Assembly: GCA_022560025.1 (NCBI GenBank)
Contig: JAFISE010000014.1
Span: forward strand, 124,001-188,000
DNA length: 64,000 bases
Source: Stagonosporopsis chrysanthemi
Lineage: Eukaryota; Ascomycota; Dothideomycetes; Pleosporales; Didymellaceae
Direction of reading: 5' to 3'
The notes beneath the pieces were generated by a model. It was not told the origin of the DNA. It was given only the letters and a program-made list of their open reading frames with translations, and searched no databases. The translations under genes were made by a program, and so were the position numbers. Below, one piece after another: positions 55,919 through 64,000 of this stretch (position 1 is the stretch's first letter; each line of letters starts with the position of its first letter).

Positions 55919-57617
55919 ATGACCGAGCCCAAGAACCCCGACCTCACACTGTCTGAGAAAATGGCCGACCTCGAGAAGCCAGATGTCGAGACCCTTCGTT
56001 CACCGTCCACAGTTGAACTGGGCATTAGCCAGCCTGTCAATGCGCTCCAACGCTTCTGCAACAGACTGGATGCTGTGTGTGGAGTCGAAGCGCGGGGAAT
56101 CGAGCGGATCCCCGAGGAGTTGCGTGAGCGCGACATGGCGCTGAAAGACTATATTCATATGTTCACAATGTACGTATACTGATCTTCTGACGGAATGTTT
56201 CGCAATGCCTGCCCGTGCTATGACACACCGTGCTACGCTCTATCGCGCTGTGCTAACAACAGCACAGTTGGTTCTCCATGAACTGCACAGCCAACCAACT
56301 CACTCTCGGCGTCCTGGGCCCCGTCAGCTACGGTCTGGGCCTCACAGACTCGATTCTGATTTGCATGTTTGGCACCATTTTCGGCTCGGTGTGCACAGGG
56401 TATATCTCCACGTTTGGGCCCAGGTCGGGATTGCGCACTTTGAATGTGGCGAAGTATACAATGGGGTGGTGGCCGAGCAAGCTTTGTGTCATCTTGAACC
56501 TTGCTATCGAGATTGGCTACGGGCTGATTGATTGTCTTGTTGGCGGGCTGTTGTTGTCGGCCGTCAACGGAGGGGGTATGTCGGTCATTGTGGGCATCGT
56601 TATTGTGGCACTGATAACGTGGGTTGTTGTCACCTTTGGCATCAAGTATTTCTCTCCTCGTCCCCGTTCTGCAAATCTCAAACTGACCCGAGCAGATGGT
56701 TCTACAAATTCGAGCAGTTCGTCTGGGCACCTACTGTCCTTGTCCTATTCGTCTTGATCGGCGTCGCCGGCCCGCACTTTGACACGCACACACCCTCTCG
56801 CGGCACCGGTGCAGTCCTGCACGGAAACCGGCTCTCATACTTCTTCCTTGTCGCCTCAGGTCCACTGAGCTGGTCTTCTGCATCCGCAGATTACGTGGTG
56901 TACTACCCGAAAACTACCAAACGCTGGGGCACCTTCGCAGCCACAACGTGCGGTATCACGATGGGCAAGCTGCTGATCGAGTTTCTGGGCATTGGCCTGG
57001 GTTCCGGACTTCTCCTCAACCCTTCCTGGGAGCGCGCGTTCGACGATCACGGCATCGGCGCGCTGGTCGTCGAGGCCTTTAGCCCGCTCAATGCTTTTGG
57101 AAACTTCTGCTGCGTCATCCTCGCTGTCTGTATAGCTGCCAACAACATCCCTGGCACGTACGCTGCGGCGCTGAACTGGCAGCAACTCGGTGGCCCGTGG
57201 GCAAAGATCCCCCGCCCGATCTGGAGCACATTCACGTGTATTGTGTTCACTATTGTGGCGATCGCGGGGCGCGACTCGCTCTTTGACATCTTCATCAACT
57301 GGTTGAGCTTAATTGGGTACTGGACCATTATCTGGATTACGATGACGTTACAGGATGAGTTCATCTTCCGCAAGGGCAACTTCGATTGGGAGATCTGGAA
57401 TCGCAGGGATTTACTTCCTCACGGATTTGCAGCGCTGTTCGCCTTCGTTTTGGGCTGGGTGGGTGCAGTGCTGTGCATGTATCAGACGTACTTCACAGGG
57501 CCAATTGCGGCGCTCGTGGGTGACGGTGCAGACTTGGGGTTGCCAGTGGCGTGTGGGCTGACAATGTTGGTTTATCCGCCTGCTAGGTGGCTGGAGCTGA
57601 GGGTTGTTGGACGGTAG
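55919..57617 (+). CDS. NCS1-family purine/cytosine-type permease
   Basis: Three exons, 55919-56169, 56268-56645 and 56696-57617, encode 516 aa. The 98-bp first intron is long for this window. After a hydrophilic N-terminus (RFCNRLDAVCGVEARGIERI, typical of Fcy-type carriers) come about twelve membrane segments: WFSMNCTANQLTLGVLGPVS, a TM with GMSVIVGIVIVALITWVVV, KFEQFVWAPTVLVLFVLIG, and SASADYVVYYP, which carries the conserved SxxxDY element of the substrate site. NCS1 proteins of the Fcy2/FcyB group import adenine, guanine, hypoxanthine or cytosine with protons across the plasma membrane. The exact substrate cannot be predicted. Confidence 0.9.
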
Positions 57618-57708
57618 CGTGGGTTTCAATTCTACATGTGTTGTCAGTACATAGCTATTGTTCGAGAAGATATCCAGCGCTCTTCAATGCTCTAAGTCCT
57701 GCTCAATC

Positions 57709-58702
57709 CTAACCATGCTTGGCGAAAGTGTTCCTAACCTGATCCTCCAGCGTCTCCAAGCCCTCCTCGAAACCAATGACCCCGTTGTCCCTCTTCTCAT
57801 ACAACGTTCCCCCCTGCGTCCAGATCCTCCTGAGCGTAAGCGGCGTCTTAGACGGCCAATCCTCCTCCCAGGCCTTCTCCTCCAACCTCTGCAGCTCCTC
57901 AAGCGACGTGACCTCAACCTCCCACTTCTTCCCCGTCTGCCTCTCAAACTCCTCTAGCGCCTGCTTCCCCGTCGCCGTGAACGAATTCACCTTCAATACT
58001 CTCTCGCCCTTACCCACCGGCGTCCGCAGCGCAGCAACAAGCAAACGTCCCACATCCCGCATCGTCGTGAAACTCACCTTCTCCTCTCCGGTACCTAGTA
58101 GCGTTGCCGTCGCCTTCTTGGTATCGAACGTCCCGATGCGCGGATCCGAGCTGGGTCCGAGGAAGAGATCCGAGTACGGCCCCGTGACAAGGTAAGTGAC
58201 GTTCAGCTTCTTGATATTCTCGCGGATGAAGCGCCGCACCTGCAGTTTCAGCTGGTGCGGCTTCTCGGCCGCGGAGGCCGGGCTGTACTCAATGTCTGTG
58301 CCGTACTCGGAGGGGTAGAAGTACTTCACTGATGGCGAAGCTTCGGCGAGCTTGAGGAGAGGGATCTGAGTAAGGATGGCATTCCTGCCCAGGGCTGAGA
58401 TGACGGTGTCATAACCTAAGTGGATTAACGCGCTGAGCGAGGCGCATGTTAGGTTGGATATTAGTACCTTCGAAGGCCTTCTGGACGTCTTCCTCTGAGT
58501 TTACGTCCCCAACAGTAATGTCGACACCTTGCTCTTCCCAATGCTTAATCTCATCGGCCTTGTTTTTTACGGTCGAGGTCGAGGTGAAGAGGCCGATTTT
58601 GTCGAAGGAAGAGCGCGCGTTGACGATTTCCTGGATGATGTATTTGCCGATCACTCCAGTCGCACCAAAGATGAGGACTTTCTTCGGAAGTTCGGATGCC
58701 AT
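57709..58702 (-). CDS. NmrA/isoflavone-reductase-like NAD(P)-binding protein
   Basis: Two exons, 58702-58468 and 58415-57709 (52-bp intron), give 313 aa. The N-terminal dinucleotide-binding motif is KVLIFGATGVIGKYI, the GATGxIG of the atypical SDR/PCBER group, and EGYDTVISALGRNA is rebuilt across the intron. KYFYPSEYGTDIEY and VTGPYSDLFLG follow the family. Members are either small-molecule reductases or redox sensors such as NmrA; the active-site Lys of true isoflavone reductases is not clear here. The stop codon lies about 90 bp from the convergent NCS1 permease. Confidence 0.88.
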
Positions 58703-59204
58703 GGTTACTGAAGAAGTTGAATGACTGGACTACAATTCGAAGTTCGTATAGAAAGATGTGAGGCTTGACCTGGAGGGTGCGTACCGAGGCGGAAATGCGG
58801 GGCAAACGGATGTACCACGCCCTACTTGTACTGGTGTTAGATAGAATGAATACGTCAATGGTGATTGCGTGTAATACCTTCACGATTAGGGACAGGTTTT
58901 GGATCAAAATGTCTTTCTGTAGTTTGGCAATGCTAGCAGTTGTTAAGCATACCATCCGTTGCTAGCATCACGTCATCGCGCGCCATCCAGCTTACTAACC
59001 AAGCGATATTCACACGCGTATCAAGCCTTCTTTCTAGGATACAATGAAGGAGCGTTGTGAAATCAATGCTCGTATATTACAAAGTCATGAGGCCACATCT
59101 TTGGGAAGGACCGTTTGGCATTTTCTACAGTGAGCTATATGTGTAATCTCGTCAATGTCTCAACCTGGAGACTCTTTGTTACGACGCAGCCCCTCCACCG
59201 AGCT
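58703..59204. other. Intergenic 0.5 kb
   Basis: Between the NmrA-like start and the CWH43 stop, both leftward. No recognised gene; a relatively AT-rich stretch. Confidence 0.4.
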
Positions 59205-62200
59205 TTAGGCATAGTAGCGTGGCTCGTTGAAGACATGGTATCTGTGCCCTCTGACACCTTGACCCTTGAACAAGTCAGGGAAGCGCAGACCGGGCGCAAC
59301 CTGGTCCTCGGGAATGAGGTCGTTTCCATTCTCGGGCTGACCGACGACGAACTTGCCGACCTGTGGTCTGTTAGAACTGCACGCAACTTTGGAATGGGAA
59401 GAAGAAAGCTTACCTGGAGCTCAGTGTCTGTGATGGTGTGGCGAGAAACACGAGCGTAGCCTGTACGCTTCAAGCCCTTGTAGAGAATATACTCGCACCA
59501 GCGGTCCCAGTCGCTGGGATCAATATCCTTCATCCCGCTCTTCTCGCCAACGTAGTTGTTGTAGTTGCCCTCACCAGGCTTGATGACAAGATACGAAAGC
59601 AGAATGGCTGGACGAGGAGTTGCCTTCATACGTTCGGCAAGGTACAGGCTCTGCAATCTGCGATCCTCAGGATCTTCTTCCTGACCAGAATGGAAGACGA
59701 AGACATCAACGAGCGTGCCGTAAGCATCGATTGTCGCTTCGATGGCGGGCGCTAGTTCACCAACCGGAGATGGCAAGAGGTGGTGTGTTGAGTTCACGAT
59801 GGGGAACTTAGAAAGCAAGGCTGAACCCCATGTATGCTTGTTAGGACCTGGGCCAAAGTCGACGTACATGCCAAGGTCCTCGGCGAGGAACTGAGTCGTG
59901 TCACGGTTGCCCATAATGATGCGCTGCAGGTCGGACTCCAGAAGACCAATGACGTCGACCTCAAGTTCCTTGATAAGGTCGCGCATGCGGTACTCGGAGG
60001 ACCACATGTCATTGTCTAGAGAGAAGTGAATGGTCCAGATACCGGCAGTGATGGACTTCGTCTCGGGATGGTACGGGGTGTAGTCGTAGGATGGGAAACG
60101 TAGGTACGCGGTCGCGATGGCAAGCAGCTCAAGGAAGCCAAGAACATATAGATAGTATGACCGCTGTCTACTCGCGGCAGCGGTGACAGCGGGTTTGCCC
60201 TTGTAGCTTTTCAAAGCAGGTGGTTGAGCAGACACGCTGAAGACACCCGCGCCAATCAAAAGCATCATGGTGGTCATGACCCAGTCTGTATGCTCACGAA
60301 CAAGGGGACCACCGGGTACAAAGGCATAGGCTACGACCCAGACATGGAACAAGACCATGAAGTTGTACACCAAGAATCCAAGGCCGAACGTTTTAGCGGG
60401 AGAGTGACGAGCGGCCTGGGAGATGAGAGCAGGAGCAGCAGCCATAGTGTACATGGCAATGACAAGTGCTCCGTAATATCCAGTCCAGTGCTTAGACGTA
60501 GTGAGAACAGCAGCACCAATAGAGCCCACACCGTAGAAAGCCCAGGAGCGCGAGAGGTTCGGTGCAAACAGGCCAACAATAAGACCGAAGCCCATAGCAA
60601 GCAGTGTAATAGCACCATGAGGAACGGCGAGCGGGCCTCGTACCGGGTACCCTTCCCAAACCCAGGAAATCATTGTGCTGGAATCTGACAACAAAGAGTG
60701 CATGGAGAAGAAAAGGCCAGCGAGCCCGAGCGCAGAGAGAGTGGAGGAGCCCTTGGTAGGACCAGGAGCTGGGATGTCCGCACCAGAACCGGCTGTAGAC
60801 CTCGTCGACCGCAGAATAGCGATGACAGCAACGGCAAGGCCAGTTTTGTTCCAGCCGCCATTTGCTTCGTGCATAATCGGCCAGATAGGGTTGTTCGTAT
60901 AGAAGGCGAACTTAGCAACGCTGGATGCAATCAGGCCTAGGGCGAAAGCTGAGATGCGCGCCTCCAGGCGATGAGGCTGCGACCTCTCTCCGTAAAACGT
61001 GGCAGCCCAAGACAAGCAGGCCATCCACACGCCGAATCCAGCGGAGAAGAGACGGTTCTCTGGCGACTTGGCGAGGAAGGAAAGGAGGCCAGAGAGCGAC
61101 AACAAGTGGCAGATACGGACATGGCGGACGATGAGGAATCGCAGTGACCGTATACAAAGGAGGAAGGGAGAAATGGTACTCATGACCATGACTTCATAAC
61201 CAGAGATACCCATGTGCCAGAGTGGGAAATCTATTATGTCAGTTTGTGGTTTTGAATTGTGGCATTTTCACTTACACCAGACACACACTCCAAGAGCAGT
61301 TAGCATGGACCAGAAGACAAACTATCATTGTTAGTGTTCTTTCTGTGTGGGACATAAGTGCTCAATCTTACTCCGGTGTAGACATCAGCAGCCGCATCCA
61401 AAAGACCGGCCCAAGAGAATGCTCCAGAGAAGACCGCACCGATCTCCTTGTTCTTCCTACACGATTTTTAGATGTCGAACATGTTACTTGGCCGAGTGGA
61501 CGTACTCTTTCTCAAGGACAGCGTCGGAGATGGCTTGGTTGCCGGCACTAAAAATGCAACCAATCAGAATGTGGTCGTGAACATTTGCATTCGTAAAGGG
61601 CGTCTATCTATATCGGGAGCCGTGGTACGTACCCGCGAGATACACCTCGGACATCCTTGATAACAATCTCAAAGTTCGCAAACTCGATCATTGTGACTGC
61701 GTCGAATGCTACATCGAGCAGGACAAGAGACCATTCGAAGAAGGCATAGATAGTGTAAGCTACGGCCGGTCAGCGGATCTATTTGGCGAGGCGATGGTAT
61801 GGACTCACCTCCAGGAATACGGTGCACCTTATGCCTGATGAAGAAGTAGATCAGCGGCACGAGTGTTGCAAAGAAGGACCCTGCAAAGAGCTTCCTGTAC
61901 TTGATGGCAGTGGGGTTGCGAGGGCTTAGCGCGAAGCAACCAATTGTCCAAGGCAACGTAGCCACCAGGTAGGAAATCATGAAGATGTCATGCCAGTCGT
62001 GGTCATCGGTCGATGTCACATATGTCCATCCTCCACAGGTCAGTGTTCGAAAAATGCCAACGCCGGCGACGAATTTGGGGAGAGTCGAGTTTGGTCGACG
62101 GGTCAGAATATACCAGAGGCCGACGAGGGCCAATCTGGGACCTGTTTGTAGTGAGCGACTATGTAGAGTGAAGCGCGTTTGAAGACGTACCAGATGTAAG

Positions 62201-62643
62201 GGCAATGAAGAGCATGAAGACGGACCGCTCCGGATAACGGTCGCCAATGGTGGCAGAGACAGAGGGAAACCATTCCTCTGGGTAGCCCTGCACCCGTTGT
62301 CAGTATAGCCCCAAGATCCACCAACCATGTATACTGACTGCAATCTCATTCTGTACAATCTTGTGGTAGTGCAGCCACCTGTTCATGCTCAGTCATGCTC
62401 GCGATCTTGTGGTGGAAGGGTGGCTCTACATTCCAACGATGAGGGCACCGACGAAGGCAGCTGTGAAAGGTCAGATGATATAGATTGATGCAAAAGCTGC
62501 AGGACATACCGTAAGCCATAACCGTGTGGGCGTATGATACCCATTTGCCATTGAACTGTTGCTGTGAGCTTGCGGAGAGCTGCGGAGGTGTACAGAGCAC
62601 GTACAGACGCGACAATGTCGCCGTCTCTGAATTTGGGCGCCAT
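59205..62643 (-). CDS. CWH43: GPI-anchor lipid remodelling protein Cwh43
   Basis: Twelve exons: 62643-62605, 62555-62510, 62460-62430, 62378-62339, 62287-62191, 62141-61809, 61759-61633, 61547-61506, 61456-61372, 61321-61276, 61230-59414 and 59360-59205, in frame throughout, 952 aa. The N-terminal third is the PGAP2/Frag1-like membrane domain (YAHTVMAY, WLHYHKIVQNE, EEWFPSVSATIGDRYPE). A second hydrophobic domain with about ten segments follows. The C-terminal 270 residues are an endonuclease/exonuclease/phosphatase fold (IGLLESDLQR, STHHLLPSPVGELAPAI, VDVFVFHSGQEEDPEDR), ending RGHRYHVFNEPRYYA. In yeast Cwh43 replaces the diacylglycerol of GPI anchors with ceramide in the ER. It is divergent from UTP6 with 250 bp between starts. 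Confidence 0.93.
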
Positions 62644-62893
62644 GGCGAATCAATTAGGACACTTTGCGCGTGTGCGCAGAGCAAGAAATGAAAGAAGGAA
62701 ACGAAAGAGCGTAATGCAACAGACGCCAATGCAGACACGCGACGTTCTCCTGACGGCCGCGCTGGTGTGAGGTCAGGGTTCGCGACTGCGGGCCAAGCCG
62801 GCAACATGATTGGCTGGTGGGGCTCCAGCGGCTTTGAGCTCCGCCCAACTTTTTTGCGGCGACCGCTGCCGCCGTATCGACAACACCGCAGAT
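62644..62893. promoter_or_regulatory. Divergent promoter, CWH43/UTP6
   Basis: A 250-bp GC-rich region between the two start codons, with no TATA box, as expected for housekeeping genes. Confidence 0.5.
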
Positions 62894-64000
62894 ATGGCTG
62901 GCCCCAGTGACAAGGCGCGCTTCTACTTGGAGCAGAGCGCCACAGAGCTTAACGAGCTCGAGCGCAAGAAGATCTTCACAAGGGTGGGGTTTCTGTTCTT
63001 TCTATGTGACGCGCATTGCTAACATCTGGTAGGAAGAGATCAAGACGATAGCCAAGAAGCGCTCAGACTTCGAGCACATTATAAACGCCAGAGGCTCCCA
63101 CCCCAGCGACTACATGCGCTACATCGAGTTTGAAAAGAACATCGACGCACTTCGCCAGAAACGAGTAAAGCGATTGGGCATTCGACACAAGGGCGCCGGC
63201 CAACGCAGCATCTACTTCCTCTACAACCGTGCTACGAAAAAGTTCTCTGGGGACCTCACGCTATGGCTGCACTACATAGACTTTGCGCGCAAGGACAAGG
63301 CCTACAGACGCTTGAGCGACATCTTCACCACGGTTGTCCGTCTCCACCCTACCAAGCCTGAGCTGTGGACTCTTGCCGCAAACTACTTCATGGACACCCA
63401 GGCGGACATTACAAACGCAAGAAGCTACATGCAACGAGGATTGAGGTTCTGCAAAAACTCAGAAGAAATCTGGCTGGACTACGCTAAGCTGGAGACTATC
63501 TATGTGGGCAAGATCGCCGGACGAAGGAAGATCCTGGGTCTGGATGTCGATCGCACCAAGAAACAGCAGACCGACGACGAGGACACCGACATGATTGCCC
63601 TTCCTGATGTGACGGCAGAAGACATCAACCCGAGCTTAAAGCAAGACGATGGTGTGGACGAGGTGGCTCTGCAGAACCTGGCATCTGCGCCAGTCTTGAC
63701 AGGTGCAATTCCTTTGGCCATCTTCGACTCGGCTATGAAGCAGTTTCAGAACCGTCCAAAAGTCGTGGAGAAGTTCTTCAACATGTTTGCCGAGTTCGAC
63801 CAACTGGCATGCATCCCGCGCATCCTGCAGCACGTGCTCGACTACCTGCAGCAAACCCACCCCAAGGCGGTCGAAAATGCCATCTGCAGCTTCCAGATAC
63901 AGCTCTTCGGCCAGTATCCCGGCAGTCCAGACTTCCCTGTCGTGCTTGGTGATGCGTTCGACGCTATTAGCTCGGCAATCGATATCTACCCAAGTGAAGC
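62894..64000 (+). CDS. UTP6: U3 snoRNP / SSU processome protein Utp6 (partial, 3' end cut)
   Basis: Exon 1 62894-62983 and exon 2 from 63033 to the window edge; about 352 residues are visible and the frame stays open. The start MAGPSDKARFYLEQSATELN, then ELERKKIFTREEIKTIAKKR across the intron, matches the Utp6 N-terminus. HAT-type helical repeats follow: YMRYIEFEKNIDALRQKR, LWLHYIDFARKDKAYRRLSD, LWTLAANYFMDTQADITNAR and IWLDYAKLETIYVGKI. Utp6 is part of the UTP-B complex that folds the 35S pre-rRNA in the nucleolus for 18S maturation. The remaining third or so lies outside the window. Confidence 0.93.

Noticed and set aside
59135..59413. Read-through end of the long CWH43 exon
   Set aside because: A GTAAGC donor at 59413 and an in-phase acceptor give the conserved RGH..FNEPRYYA terminus, which the unspliced frame lacks.

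Overview
The window is nuclear DNA from a filamentous ascomycete (Pezizomycotina; a dothideomycete is my best guess, not proven). The evidence is short introns (about 45-135 bp, mostly 47-60) with GT..AG ends and CTAAC-like branch sites, monocistronic genes on both strands, and fungal families such as Cwh43, Utp6, Ubp2, an AA9 LPMO with a CBM1, an OrsD-type zinc finger and an RNA-silencing RdRP. I can support 26 protein-coding genes, one running off the right edge, plus one decayed gene. Spliced models were built by hand, and every multi-exon model quoted keeps frame across all its junctions. I recognised no rRNA or intact tRNA gene, CRISPR array or intact transposon.

Region 1 (1-6.1 kb): a Yim1/Ast1-like MDR oxidoreductase, an unknown basic/low-complexity fungal protein, and the ERAD ubiquitin ligase Hrd1. 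Region 2 (6.1-16.2 kb) is accessory metabolism: a secreted GH32 beta-fructosidase with paired CreA-type sites upstream, a PhyH-family dioxygenase, a secreted class II-type haem peroxidase bracketed by a diverged direct repeat, and a PLP-dependent group II decarboxylase. Region 3 (16.5-33.6 kb): a BLM/Sgs1-type RecQ helicase, an MFS sugar transporter, a small unknown protein, DNA ligase I and an RNA-dependent RNA polymerase.

Region 4 (34.1-48.6 kb) is a dense housekeeping block: mitochondrial ClpP divergently paired with a probable mitochondrial protein, a GNAT acetyltransferase, cohesin acetyltransferase Eco1, a proline-rich disordered protein, tubulin-binding cofactor C, a complex I membrane-arm subunit and deubiquitinase Ubp2.

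Region 5 (48.6-58.7 kb) is again accessory: a 2.2 kb gene-free stretch, the AA9-CBM1 LPMO, an OrsD-type zinc-finger regulator, an MDR dehydrogenase pseudogene with one nonsense and two frameshift lesions, an NCS1 purine/cytosine-type permease and an NmrA-like NAD(P)-binding protein. Region 6 (59.2 kb to the end): the 12-exon GPI-lipid remodelling gene CWH43, divergent from the ribosome-biogenesis gene UTP6, which continues past the window.

Functional links are mostly loose. GH32, the LPMO, the peroxidase and the sugar transporter fit a plant-associated or saprobic lifestyle; RecQ, ligase I and Eco1 serve genome stability; Hrd1 and Ubp2 serve ubiquitin turnover. I found no clearly new multi-gene system. 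The most noteworthy signals are the repeat-bracketed peroxidase, the fresh-looking MDR pseudogene beside an orphan regulator, and the start-codon arrangement of DNA ligase I.
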